This document shows positions 13,470 to 24,578 of a stretch of 64,000 nucleotides of DNA, one piece after another. The stretch covers positions 12,267,407 to 12,331,406 of the forward strand of contig JASKMD010000026.1 in assembly GCA_030144725.1 (NCBI GenBank). The letters are read 5' to 3'. The DNA is from Haematococcus lacustris (taxonomy: Eukaryota; Chlorophyta; Chlorophyceae; Chlamydomonadales; Haematococcaceae). The notes under the pieces were generated by a model that saw nothing but the letters and a program-made list of their open reading frames with translations, was not told the DNA's origin and ran no database searches. How positions within the stretch are numbered: the first letter of the stretch is position 1; each line of letters opens with the position of its first letter. The position numbers and the translations under genes were made by a program.

Positions 13470-14120
13470 GAGACAGCTGGTGCATCACAAGTGTAGCATG
13501 GCTTGGTGATTGCAAGCAAGGCGGCAGCGGTGTAGAGCAGCAGCCAACATCATGCATGGTCATGCATGTCCTGCCACCACCACTACACCCAAGCCATCAA
13601 CAACAGCTTGGAGCAGCCTCTCTCTTTCCCCGCCTCCTTCCTTACACAACCCTCCCCATCCCACTGGACCACGCCCAACCATGGAGGCGTTGCCAAACAT
13701 CATTATGATTGCAAGGATGCCCCTTGTTGGCTGCAGGTCTTATGGTCACACTCCTGCCCCTTCCCACCACCGCCACCTTCGAGCCTGCCACCCCACCTAC
13801 CCTCCCCCCATCCCACTCTAGCCATGCCACTCTAGCCATTCCTCCTCCCTAAAGGCCAGCCTTGGGCGGGCAGCATGGAGCAGGCGCTAGTAGTAGCGGC
13901 CAGCCAGCCCACTCTAGCCATGCCATGCCCACACATCACACAGACCCAGCCCATCCCTCCCCCAAGGGGACAGCAGTAGGAGAGCCAAGCCACCGTACTT
14001 GATGTGGCTTGGTGGTGGTGGTGTGGTGTGGTGGTCTTGTTGTTGATGGTGGTGTTATTGTTGGTGTGGTGTTGTTGTCACTTGTCACCTTATGGGGGGT
14101 GTTGAAAGGCGTTCGTGCCG
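13470..14120. repeat. Dispersed repeat family, copy 1
   Basis: Shares blocks with 16170-17690: CTTGGTGATTGCA, GTGTAGAGCAGCAGCC, CATGGAGGCG, a CTGCAGGT block before pyrimidine-rich sequence, and GTTGTCAC with CACCTTATG near the end. Shorter pieces also match 24640-25440 and 39880-40760. No coding capacity recognised. Confidence 0.7.
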
Positions 14121-14161
14121 TATGTAGGTGCTGCGGGGGCAATAGCATGGCATCATGCATG

Positions 14162-14400
14162 CACTCCTACAAATTAGTCCCTGCATTCTTCCCTGCACTT
14201 TTGGCCAGCCTTGTCCGATCGGGCTGAAATTTTGATAGATGGTGTTTTACAGAAAATAAAACATATTGTTTTTTGAGAAATAATTTCAAAAAACAATATG
14301 TTTTATTTTCTGCAAAACACCATCTATCAAAATTGCAGCCCGATCGGACAAGGTTGGCCAAAGGTGCAGGGAAGAATGCAGGGACTAATTTGTAGGAGTG
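14162..14400. mobile_element. Foldback/MITE-like inverted repeat, 239 bp
   Basis: A near-perfect palindrome. The left arm starts CACTCCTACAAATTAGTCCC and the right arm ends with its complement, GGGACTAATTTGTAGGAGTG. The arms meet at GAAATAATTTC, leaving essentially no loop. The centre is AT-rich, unlike the GC-rich surroundings. Transcribed, it would give a hairpin of over 100 bp. No terminal duplication is obvious. Confidence 0.93.
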
Positions 14401-14604
14401 TGAACAGCAACGGTGGGGGAGCATGGTTTGGAGCTGTGGTATCCTTGTTAACCTTTGGTTTTGGATATCCTTGACGACCTTTGGTTTTGGTGGATGTGGT
14501 GCACCAAATCGTATCCTGATTGTTGCATTGGGTTGGCAGATGTCAAAGAGGGTTGTGTGCAAAGTTTCAGGTCAAAACTCCCACGGCAACCACGCGTTTT
14601 CATC

Positions 14605-14690
14605 CCGTTTCATGTCTTTCATTCTTTTCATGAAATTTCACAAATTTCATGATGAAATTATGAATGAAAGAAATGAAAGAACGCAAAGTC
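14605..14690. repeat. Imperfect AT-rich inverted repeat
   Basis: CTTTCATTCTTTTCATG pairs imperfectly with downstream ATGAATGAAAG around AAATTTCACAAATTTCAT. Confidence 0.55.
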
Positions 14691-14804
14691 ACAACCCTGG
14701 TTGCAGGGCGTCAATACCGAGGTGGGTCACAAAAAAAGCAATTTTGTATGGGATAATCTAACCCTGGCACGCCATAAGTAAGTCGCGTGTTTTTATGATC
14801 GCAG

Positions 14805-14915
14805 GTCTGTGAGCAACGTTTCAAGCACATCAACAAGTACGGGCCTTTGTTGCGTCACATGAAGTCGGAGCGGTTTCAATGGACATTAGGGACTATTGTG
14901 CACTTGGACCACAAA
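14805..14915 (+). CDS. Isolated exon-like open segment
   Basis: 37 codons flanked by an acceptor (TGATCGCAG) and a donor (AAA|GTGAGA), in phase 0. The peptide begins VCEQRFKHINKYGPLLRHMK and is not low-complexity. No partner exons were identified, so it may be a remnant of a gene or transposon. Function unknown. Confidence 0.35.
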
Positions 14916-14989
14916 GTGAGAATGCTTGGGTTGCTAGGGGTTCTTCCACCTCTTGCTAGCTAGTGAGTGGGTGACACTGATTGTCAAAG

Positions 14990-15590
14990 GCACTGAACGT
15001 ATTGTCGTTGAACGAACTGTTGATATGATATGTCTGGACTGCTTCGGTCGTTCCAGTCGCTCCAGTCACTCCATTTGCTCCGATTAGAAATTTAAGTCCA
15101 ATCTGCAGCCATCGGACAGTTTGAACGGACTGCTGAGAAAGTACCGTCTTGACTGCTCCGGTCGCTCCAGTCACAACAGTCACAACAGTCACTCCGTTTG
15201 CTCCGATTAGACATTCAAGGCCAACCTGCATTAGTCGGACCGTTTGAATGGACTGCTAAGACAGTATTGTCTTGACTGCTCCGGTCGCTCCAGTCACTCC
15301 GGTCCCTCCGTTTGCTCCGGTCACAGCTCGAGCACCCGTCAGACCGTTCAAACGGCCCGTCGTCGAGCTTGACGCTGTCCTCAAACGGAGCGTTTCTCAA
15401 TGGTGCCAGTCGCACCGTTTTGACGCCGCGTTCATGGCTGCTCCAGTCACGAACGGTACCGTCGACCGGTCAAAACGGTACCGGTACCCGTCAAAACGGA
15501 GGTATACTGCCAGCTTCTGCAAGTGGTATCTGTACAGATGGCAAGAGGTGTTTCTGTACAGATTCCCGGGGGTATTTATCTGTACAGACG
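14990..15590. repeat. Degenerate relatives of the 66-bp satellite and of the ATCTGTACAGAT array
   Basis: From about 15030 to 15330 the minus strand carries diverged GGAGCAAACGGAGTGACTG-like units. At 15528-15590 come one perfect and two degenerate ATCTGTACAGAT motifs with the same CCCGGGGGTATTT spacer seen near 6980. The two arrays also neighbour each other at 6.5-8.6 kb. Confidence 0.8.
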
Positions 15591-15599
15591 CACACCTCG

Positions 15600-16169
15600 G
15601 CATTTGAAGTACCATGCAGCCAAACCGCATGCACACTAAGACCAATCCTCAAAGCAGCCACGACCAGCTACGAGTAGCCTCACAACTAGGCTTAAGGTCG
15701 CGACTTCGCGAAGTAGCCCCCATCCCGGCCACTATCAGCCTCCAGCCTCGCAGGCATCTGCGACCAGTCGCAAAGAGGAAGCGCGACTAGGAGCCAGAAG
15801 GTACATTAACAAGTCGTAGCCAGGAGGCGCGGCGATAAGCAGTCGGATTGGAGGAGCAAGGGAGGCGCGGATCGGTGGAGTAAGGGAAGCAAGAGAATGG
15901 ACAAAGACTACACAGGTGCGATCGCATAGCATCAATGTGTCATAAGAGCGGAGGAGAAGGGGAAAGCGCACAGCGGTGGGGCGGATAAGCACTCGGAGAA
16001 GTTAGGAGGTGCAACCTCGAGGTGCAGCAAATGTTCAGCATGTCTTGTCTTGTTGTCAAACACTTCAAGTGCACAACAACAGCTACAACTACATGGCATG
16101 ACTCAAAGCAACAGGTGTGTGACATCAGCATAGGCTTGCCATGCTTGCCAGGAGTGTGGCAACAGCCTT
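15600..16169. other. Intergenic interval, no supported gene
   Basis: Non-repetitive sequence with short open frames only; no splice-supported or family-like peptide seen. Confidence 0.5.
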
Positions 16170-16252
16170 GACCATGAGCATCACATGTGTAGTATGCTTG
16201 GTGATTGCAGGCAAGGCTGCAATGGTGTAGAGTAGCAGCCAGAAGCAGCGAG

Positions 16253-16481
16253 GAGCCCAGCCCAGCCCAGCCCAGCCCAGCCCAGCCCAGCCCAGCCCAG
16301 CCCAGCCCAGCCCAGCCCAGCCCAGCCCAGCCCAGCCCAGCCCAGCCCAGCCCAGCCCAGCCCAGCCCAGCCCAGCCCAGCCCAGCCCAGCCCAGCCCAG
16401 CCCAGCCCAGCCCAGCCCAGCCCAGCCCAGCCCAGCCCAGCCCAGCCCAGCCCAGCCCAGCCCAGCCCAGCCCAGCCCAGC
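16253..16481. repeat. AGCCC pentanucleotide array, about 45 units
   Basis: Uninterrupted AGCCC/GGGCT. The long Trp-Ala-Gly-Leu or Pro-Ser-Ala-Gln frames are products of the repeat. Confidence 0.98.
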
Positions 16482-17436
16482 CAGCCCCCTTCCCACCCCC
16501 TCCCCCACCCCCACCCCCACCCCCTCCCCCACCCCCACCCCCACCCCCACACCCACCCCCACACCCACCCCCACCCCCACACCCACCCCCACACCCACCC
16601 CCACACCCACCCCCACCCCCACACCCACCCCCACCACCTCCTCCATCACCCTACCACAAGAAGCAGGCGCATGGAGCGCAAGAGCAGCCAGGAGCTGCAG
16701 CCATGGAGGCGCTGCCAGGTTGGTATAGAAGTGGCGCTAGCAAAGTGTGAGTGGCCAGCCCTTGCACATGAGTGGTCCGATGCCCCGCCTAACCACAAAG
16801 ATGCTCCTTGTTTACTGCAGGTCCCACGGTCAGCTCTCCCCCCTTCCCCCCCCTTCCCCCTTCCCCCCTCCCCCTTCCCCCTTCCCCCTTCCCCCTTCCC
16901 CCTTCCCTACCCTGTCCCACCACCTCCAAGTTTGCCACCCCACGTACTTCCCCCCTTTCCCACCCCCCGCCCCACGACGCACTCACGACGCTGCAACCCT
17001 CTCCCTACCCTACCCTTGGCGTAGCAGCCCTCTCCCTACCCTACCCTTGGCGTAGCAATCTGGAGCGGGCAACACGGAGCGGGCATCTTGGAGTGGGATC
17101 CAGTAGTAGCAGCCCACCCAGCCCACCCTGGCCATGCCATGCACACTCACCACAATGACCCTACCCATCCCTCTCCAAAGGGGACGATAGCTGGATGGTG
17201 GAGCACTTGGGTGGTTGTCAGCCCGTGCTTGTTGTGCGACATGGCATAGGTGTAGGTGTGGTAGGTGGGCGTCAATGGTAGTGTGGTGGGTCAAGGATAG
17301 CGGGAGCACGTAAGAGGAGCCCTTGAAGTTGCACCCGGTGTAGTACATTACCAAGGAGAGTGTAGCATCACCCTTGTTGCAGCGTCCATACTCGTTGTCA
17401 TCTTGCCGCCTTGTTGCAATGTTGTTGTGTTGTCAT

Positions 17437-17555
17437 TGTGGTGTGGTGTGGTGTGGTGTGGTGTGGTGTGGTGTGGTGTGGTGTGGTGTGGTGTGGTGTG
17501 GTGTGGTGTGGTGTGGTGTGGTGTGGTGTGGTGTGGTGTGGTGTGGTGTGGTGTG
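17437..17555. repeat. TGTGG pentanucleotide array, about 24 units
   Basis: Uninterrupted five-base period on the plus strand, followed by diverged GTTGTTGTTGG repeats. Confidence 0.97.
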
Positions 17556-17769
17556 GAGTGTCGTGGTGTTGTTGTGGTGTCACCATGGTGTGGTGTGGTG
17601 GTGTTGTTGTTGGTGTTGTTGTTGGTGTTGTTGTTGGTGTTGTATGGTGTTGTCACCTTGTCACCTTATGCGGAGGTGTTGCAAGTCGTTGATGCATTCC
17701 CATTCGCTTTAGCATTCCCATAGGGAGGTGTCTCGGGGTGATGGTGCACTAAGACATGTGCTAGGAGTA

Positions 17770-17930
17770 GCGTAGTGAGGTGTTGCGGGATGTTTGGGTG
17801 TCAATACATGTGTTTTGCGGGGGTGTAACGAGGTGTTGCGGGGTGTTTGGGTGTCAATACATGTGTTTTGCGGGGGTGTAGCGAGGTGTTGCGGGGTGTT
17901 TGAGCGTTAATGCATGTGTTTTGTAGGGGT
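17770..17930. repeat. 53-bp minisatellite, three units, adjoining the 39-bp satellite
   Basis: Each unit contains GAGGTGTTGCGGG and CAATACATGTGTTTTGCGGG. The third unit runs directly into the 39-bp satellite at GTAGGGGTCTACAG, so the junction is clean. Confidence 0.9.
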
Positions 17931-18515
17931 CTACAGTACCTTGTGGGGTCTACAGTACTGTAGGGGTCTACAGTACCTTGTGGGGTCTACAGTACTGTAG
18001 GGGTCTACAGTACCTTGTGGGGTCTACAGTACTGTAGGGGTCTACAGTACCTTGTGGGGTCTACAGTACTGTAGGGGTCTACAGTACCTTGTGGGGTCTA
18101 CAGTACTGTAGGGGTCTACAGTACCTTGTGGGGTCTACAGTACTGAAGGGGTCTACAGTACCTTGTGGGGTCTACAGTACTGTAGGGGTCTACAGTACCT
18201 TGTGGGGTCTACAGTGCTGTAGGGGTCTATAGTACCTTGTGGGGTCTACAGTACTGTAGGGGTCTACAGTACCTTGTGGGGTCTACAGTACTGTAGGGGT
18301 CTACAGTACCTTGTGGGGTCTACAGTACTGTAGGGGTCTACAGTACCTTGTGGGGTTTACAGTACTGTAGGGGTCTACAGTACCTTGTGGGGTCTACAGT
18401 ACTGTAGGGGTCTACAGTACCTTGTGGGGTCTACAGTACTGTAGGGGTCTACAGTACCTTGTGGGGTCTACAGTACCTTGTGGGGTCTACAGTACTTTAG
18501 GGGTGTGGGGCCTAC
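17924..18515. repeat. 39-bp GTAC satellite (copy 2)
   Basis: Same two-half-unit structure as 5795-6385, about 15 units, same orientation, mostly identical units. Confidence 0.97.
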
Positions 18516-18549
18516 AGTACTGTAGCTGCCTCCCCCCATGCATCCTTAA

Positions 18550-19180
18550 CCCCCATGCCCCCTTCACCCCCATGCAGGAACAACTCAATGTAGCCCAAGC
18601 TCGTTTGCTATCCCGACAGTGCTATGCAAATGCGCTGACAACAAAGCGTGCCTATGTTGCCGAGCCCAGCCCAGCCCTGCCCAGCCCTACTCAGCCTCTA
18701 GGATTCGTTACCGACCCTGTGCCTAGCCCTTGTGTTAGGAACACAAGTGGTGATGTAATGATGGAGGCTAAGAGTCATGATGTAATGATGTGAGGTTAGA
18801 TGTAATGATGGATGGTTGAGGGCCAACCGCAAACAACTTTTGAGGCAATCTCTGCCGCACTCGATATTACATAGGAGGGTGCGGTGCACGAGGCTGTTGT
18901 GATTGCGGGGCATCATCAACATCCACAGCTTTGCGGGAGCTTGCAAGCCGAGCTACCCAGTACAACCGACAGAACGGACCTAGCTTGCGATAGAGACGGG
19001 CCCCGGCCTTAGACCTTACACACATGTACGTAGCTCCCTATGGCGACCTTATTGCGTGGACACAACTTTCGGCACAAACACCCATATTGAGCTTGCGGGA
19101 CTGCGCTTCGACGCCTCTCACTAGCTTGCACGCAGAAGCTGACGGTGCAATCGCGGTAGTTATTTACAGAGAGCTTGTCA
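18550..19180. other. Interval with one weak exon-like frame
   Basis: An open stretch at 18575-18793 (plus) follows a possible acceptor CCCCATGCAG and encodes EQLNVAQARLLSRQCYANAL, then a Pro/Ser-rich tail and a stop. No start or partner exon found. Confidence 0.25.
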
Positions 19181-19188
19181 AATCTGAC

Positions 19189-19274
19189 CTACAGTACTGT
19201 AGGCGTCTACAGTACTGTAGACACCTACAGTACTGTAGACATCTACAGTACTGTAGACATCTACAGTACTGTAG
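19189..19274. repeat. Five perfect CTACAGTACTGTAG palindromes at 18-bp period
   Basis: The 14-bp palindrome of the 39-bp satellite repeats here alone, separated by four-base spacers (GCGT, ACAC, ACAT, ACAT). Confidence 0.97.
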
Positions 19275-19399
19275 GTGGCTACACTCCAACTGCTCAAACA
19301 CTCAGAATTTCAACAAGCGCCAAGTGGCGTTGGAGTCGCAAGGACAATCCGAGGCGAACCGCATCATAAAACTACCCCCCTAGGATGACGAATATCCGC

Positions 19400-20729
19400 A
19401 CTAATTTGCCTGTGTGAAGTTCCCCATACGGGGACACACGCAACACCCAGTAGGTGAGAATTGCAAGCGGTGTTGCAACAAACACCGTGGTAGCAAGTGC
19501 AGTAGCGGGAATGTAGAGCAGCCTATATCCGTTGCAATACATGCCCCTAGCATAATATTATGTGCTTCAGCATTGCAACATGTGCTCATGTGTTGTACTC
19601 TGTACCCGTGCAGTTGGAGGTTCACCCCAACTCTACCATCAGACCATTTCCATGACGCCTACTACAACGGGCCCAAGTTGTTGTGTGCTGCCATGTGCAT
19701 CTATGTGCCAAGTGAGTGTTGCGCTCTCTGTCACCATTACAACACCTTGCCACCCACACTTGCCATGGCGTGTCCCGTGCACTGCTCTGCCACCACTTGC
19801 TGATGCTTGCTCACATGTTGCTCTATTGCGCATATGCACACAACTCCCGTACTAAGAGCAAGTGTAACGCCATATCACTCATGTTGCGCATCACCAACCT
19901 CCATCATGCCATCACCATGGAACACAACAGACTGAACCGCTTCAAGACCATGCTGTCCAAGATTGCTGCCACCGCCCGCTGCTGCTGCCACTGCTGCTTC
20001 CACTGCTTCTGCTGCCGCGCGAGCTGCTGCTGCTGCCTACCATTGTCGCTGCTGCCGGTGTTGCCGCTGCTGTCGCTGCTGCCAGTGTTGCCGCTGTTGC
20101 TGCTGCCTCTGATGTTGTCGTTGCTGATGCTGTAGCTTCTGCTGCTGCCAGTGTTGCCGTTGTTGCCCCTGCTGTTGCTGCTGCTGTTGCTGCTATGTCC
20201 TATGCTAAGCACATTGCAGGCAGCACCGCTCCCCCCCTTCGGCAGCCATCATGTGGCGAGCTATTCTTCCCCCTAATGCAGCAACCCCACAAGCAGCCAT
20301 GTCCCACCCTATGGCAGTCACCCCGCAATCGTCCATGCCCCATGCTGTCTCCGCTCCTATTGGGGGCTTCAACGCGCCATGTTCAATACAGCCTGGCCCT
20401 AGTCATGCGGCCTGTAACCTTCCCCCGCCCCATGGCCATATGTGCCCCAGGGAGTCTGCCCTGATGCCATGGCCTGCCTCTTTGCCAATGAGCAATTGTG
20501 CATGTTGCCCTTCATGTGAGCCAGCCATTCATGCTTGGCATTACTATGGCTTGGCATAGGAATGGCTTGGCATTGGAATGGTGCAGCAATTGATTTCTTT
20601 CATTCATTTCGTGCAACTCGCTAGGCCATCGACGTCTGCAGGGTCAGAGTAGCATCAGGCCATCACGTATGCGATTGTAAGCTCTGAGTATCGGCGCGGT
20701 TGACCCCTTGCCCCTAACCATCCAACGCC
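19400..20729. other. Low-complexity interval with possible but unsupported coding
   Basis: Between 19970 and 20200 the plus strand is GCT/GTTGCT-rich and encodes Ala/Val-rich peptide in one frame, which continues into MSYAKHIAGSTAPPLRQPS. A second frame gives a Pro/Met-rich 102-residue ORF at 20251-20559. I recognise neither and see no convincing splice sites. Confidence 0.3.
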
Positions 20730-21016
20730 CCATTATGAGAAAATAAGGACGCCTATATTATTCCCTATACCTAGTAGCGCTACTATGTAGTAGATAGTGG
20801 AAGCGCCGGTAGTTTTAGGCGCCCTAAAAACGCGAGGCCGAGGCGCTGGAGCGTAACAGCTCGAGACCGAAGCCAGCAGCCGCGGAGCGTAGCGACTGCT
20901 GGCTGAGGTCGAGAGCTGTTACGCTCCAGAGCCGAGGCCGAGTGTTTTTGGGGGCCTAAAACGCCCCGACATTATACAGTATCCCATTATAACGGTTTGT
21001 AATTTTCTCGTAATGG
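20730..21016. mobile_element. MITE/foldback element, 287 bp
   Basis: The ends CCATTATGAGAAAA (20730-20743) and TTTTCTCGTAATGG (21003-21016) are inverted repeats with one mismatch. Inside, a second pair runs from TTTTAGGCGCC through GGAGCGTAACAGCTC to the mirror GAGCTGTTACGCTCC and GGCCTAAAA. The core carries the pair CCAGCAG and CTGCTGG. It has no coding capacity. Confidence 0.85.
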
Positions 21017-21887
21017 AAAGGGATGTCCGAATCAGCACCTTGCAGTATACATGTGTACACTTTGAGCTACAAGCAACGTGCATCGCACGCAATGATATCA
21101 ATGGCGCGAGATGTAAAGCACACAGGGAGCAAATGTATGGAGCTAATCACAGACCATACAAACACAAGCGGAGCATGCCCAAACCTTGATGTGTGCTTGT
21201 GTGTGCAGCATGCACCATAAAGCCTGCTGTCCACTTCACTGATGACCAGAATGAGTTGTATTGCAGCAAGTGTGGCGCGTTCAGCCATAGGATGGTCAAG
21301 GGAGGTCAAGAACGTGTTGCCAGTGACCATACTCTACTGCCCTGCACCTGTAGCCCATTTGAAGCATCCTGCTCGGAACCAAAGGGAAAAGAAAGAACAC
21401 ATAGCAACGACCAGATAAATCATTTGCACAGCTTGTGACAGCAAGCTATACATGCGTGTAGCCCACACTGACGTTCCTTGCTCCTCCACAGTCAACTGAT
21501 ATGCCACGCAAGCTAATGGGCCAGCGTTGACGAAGATCAACCACAGCCCCAGCACCCACCATTTGGGTAATGCACTTGTAGACATAAGGGACAACCTCAG
21601 TGAGCCTTGAGGTGCATTGGCCCTGCACAGGCGGTGCGCTATATGTTGCTTGTTCCCAAAAGAATGCAAGACCTCGTCCTGTGAATTGCAGTTTGCAGTT
21701 GCATTCTGCCGCTGCTGCTGTGTGTGCTAATAAAACTCACTAGCAGCAAGTTCCAGCTTGTACCAGTGTGCATGACTAGCCACACCAGCCCACCGAGACA
21801 CCAGTGTAAGGTTTTCGTAGAAATGACACAGGCAAGTCTTATATTATTGCTGCCTAACAGTGCAACCCTGTAACCCGATGCACGTAC

Positions 21888-23020
21888 CATCTTCCATCTG
21901 CCTTCTGACGTCTGCCAACTCGTTCTGAATGCGCGCCATATCCTCTTTGAGTTGTTTGGTGGATCGCGCCATGTCCTCTCTGAGTTGTTTGGTGGATGCC
22001 TCTACTACCGCCTCTGCCCACACATCCAACCCACCTGCAGCCGCATGAGCTGGCGCCGCCACTGTAATTACATCAAGACAAACACAAAAAATTGATTGGT
22101 CAACATGCACCAATGCCGCAATCCATACATGCACATCTGGAGGTGGATATCAGTGTGTGGAGCTGCTGACATTACACACATCACACGCTTGGCGCTCTAT
22201 TGCATCACACACAAACACCCATGCGTTGGACGGGATGCAATGTGATTGAAGTTGTTGCTGTGCATGATCCAAGTGTTGTTGCTGTGCATGTGTGGTGACA
22301 TGCAGTGCATGTCTCACACATACGGCGTTGAGAGCTGCTGGACACACAGTCATGCGCGTCAAGGTAGCAGCGTATTCGATATGTGAGCGGCTGGGTAGAG
22401 CACTCAGCACCCATAGCTGCAGACTCACCTGTCACGGTGTAAGTGTAGGGACCAGCTGCCACTGGATCATCGGGAGTAACAGTGTCACCTTGTCCATTCA
22501 CCAAGCACCCCACACCAAAAGCTTTTTTTAAGACCCCTGTGACCGCTTGATATGTCTTGGGTGGGCAGAAGGTCTGAGCAGACCTGATGCCGCTCGCGTC
22601 CACAACGCTTACTACAATCTTTTCTGCCATCTGCAACCCAAGCAGCAAGCACATGTCTCGTTTGGTCGTTTGGTCGAGGGAGCATAAAGCATGGACCATA
22701 AGGGCGAAAGTTGGAAAAGAAGTATGCCACAATAGGCACACGCGATGCATGCTGAGGATAGGCTGCTGCACCATCAACAAATGCCTGACGCAGAAACCAG
22801 CTGTGCTGCAGACTCACAGTACAAGAACGCAACACTTCCCGACTGCTTCCATGACCGCGGCTAGACAGGTGAGCCTGTTGCAATCTGCAACGGGGTTGAT
22901 GCCTGCTTCTGAGCTCACCGTTGCGCCGGAGGAATCTGAGTAGACCCAAACACTAGCGATCTTCTTGTACGACTCAACCTGCAGACAAAGAAGGAGCAAA
23001 CGCCTCCTGCGTATTGTCAT
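21888..23020 (-). CDS. Unidentified multi-exon gene with coiled-coil segment
   Basis: Exons that join in phase: 22919-23020 (ATG; MTIRRRRLLLLCLQ then VESYKKIASVWVYSDSSGAT), 22818-22874 (AHLSSRGHG...), from 22784 downward (AFVDGAAAYPQHASRVPIV...), then 22429-22630 (begins MAEKIVVSVVDASGIRS, ends TYTVT) and 21888-22061 (VAAPAHAAAGGLDVW, then a charged heptad-like helix with two QLREDMAR/QLKEDMAR repeats). Donors are GTGAGC, GTGAGT, GTGAGT and GTACGT. The join between the third block and the MAEK exon is unresolved, and MAEK may be a separate start. Downstream (21334-21669) one frame encodes two hydrophobic segments and could be the last exon. I do not recognise the family. Confidence 0.45.
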
Positions 23021-23329
23021 GCTAGCAGCAGAAGCGTTCGACCGTCACATGCGCCTCTCGCTGCTTTGCAGTGCACCTTTCCTTACCAGAAGTTGGTCAA
23101 ATGATGCACCGCTCTAGGCTCTGACGTTCAACGAATGCGAATACGTCCAGTCTTGCTTGCAGTCTTGCTGCTTCGGATGCGGGCAAGGGTGCGCCGTGCG
23201 GGAGAGCTGCAACGAATACAACCAATTCATGGGACAAGGACAAAGGACCAGACGAGCTGTGGCATGCTTGCTAACGCTTGCGTCCAAACACCTGGGTCTG
23301 ACATGGGCGGAGTGCAGACATATGCACGC

Positions 23330-24029
23330 AGATAGATCACACCGTTAAATATCTCCGCGGGGTTGAGAAATTCGCTCACTGTGGGAGGGAGAAATTGCCC
23401 GACCCCTTCCCCAGGCGTTCTGCCGCACCCACCTCGTCGGCTTAGTGTGGGATGCGCGGCACCCGCACCAATGCGCCTCAAACGGGCAGGTGGCAAAGAT
23501 GTGACCGCTCACTGCGTTGAACCCCGCGTTGAACATGGTAAGCTTGCGGGCCCCTCGCTGAGCCCCTCGCTGAGCTATCTGCGGCTGCTCCCCCCCACAG
23601 GGGGACCTTCTAACCGTCCAACCGCAGCACACTCGCTCATCGGCACCTCTGCACGCACGCCTGCACCTTCCGCTACTGCTCTGCGGACAAGACGGCTGCG
23701 CAGCAGGGTAATGCATGCCCACGGGTATCCTCTCCAGCTGCATCAGCACCGGCAGCTCCTATCAGCAGGCGCAGCAAGCGCAGTGGGCAAAGCAGCTGCT
23801 GGGCCAACGCTACGTCTGTAGCAGCTGCTGCGGATGCTAAGGATGGACTGCGGTCTCAGTGGCTAACGCAGCTCGCGCAGTGAGAAACGGTCGCTTCAAC
23901 CCAGGTATGAGCTGCGTTGTGCCCTCAGTTGCTAGTATACCCGCTTGCTTGCTGTTGTTGTTGCACCACACCAGCTCAAGTGCTCGATGTACAGCTATGC
24001 GTTGCATTCCTTCACTCCTATGTGTGGCA
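23330..24029. repeat. Duplicated segment A, left part
   Basis: Starts AGATAGATCACACCGTTAAA. Nearly identical to 30961-31652 (same strand), and its first about 220 bp recurs inverted at 28514-28732. The inverted copy contains an open frame [15 protein letters not shown] that is frameshifted elsewhere, so it may be a gene fragment; no family recognised. Confidence 0.9.
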
Positions 24030-24373
24030 AACGCAGCAGGGATACACCATCAGAGAAAGGCATGCTTGGCTTATTGACAGGGAAGGATATGTCCATGCTT
24101 GTGCCTACTGATGCTTGTGCAGATGCCCGCCCAAGGCGATGGCGGCAGCAGTGGGGAGGTGGTGCAAGCAGCAGCAGCAATGGTGGCAGCAGTGGCGGCA
24201 GCACAACAGGAGTAGGCCCTTGTAACAACGATGGCAAGAACAGAATGGCTAGGCAGGTAGTGTGGGACAGGGGCAAGCGGACAGCATACCAGAGGTAGGC
24301 AACTAGGACAATGGCAGCAGCAGTGGCAGAGGCAACAGCGACATTAACTGGCATCGACAGCGGCAGTGGCGGC

Positions 24374-24470
24374 AACAGCGGCAGCAGCGGCAGCAGCGGC
24401 AGCAGCGGCAGCAGCGGCAGCAGCGGCAGCAGCGGCAGCAGCGGCAGCAGCGGCAGCAGCGGCAGCGGAA
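24374..24470. repeat. CAGCAGCGG nonanucleotide array, about 10 units
   Basis: Lies in the 549-bp interval that is present here but absent from the second copy of the duplicated segment. Confidence 0.9.
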
Positions 24471-24578
24471 GTGTTAGATACAAGTCAGCAATGTCAGCAA
24501 TCCCCTAGAAATGTCCAGGTAAACATGTCTCGTGCTAGTCTGTGCTTGTGCCTGCGTGTTCCTATCTGTGTGTCCCAT

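Larger units (their letters stand above)
16170..17690. repeat. Dispersed repeat family, copy 2, with embedded arrays
   Basis: Shares blocks with 13470-14120 and is expanded by internal simple repeats: AGCCC, C5A-type runs (16482-16640), CCCTTCC pyrimidine tracts (16820-16920) and TGTGG. Confidence 0.7.

Noticed and set aside
16253..17555. Telomere-like repeats
   Set aside because: AGCCC and TGTGG do not match TTTAGGG or TTTTAGGG; interstitial pentanucleotide arrays.
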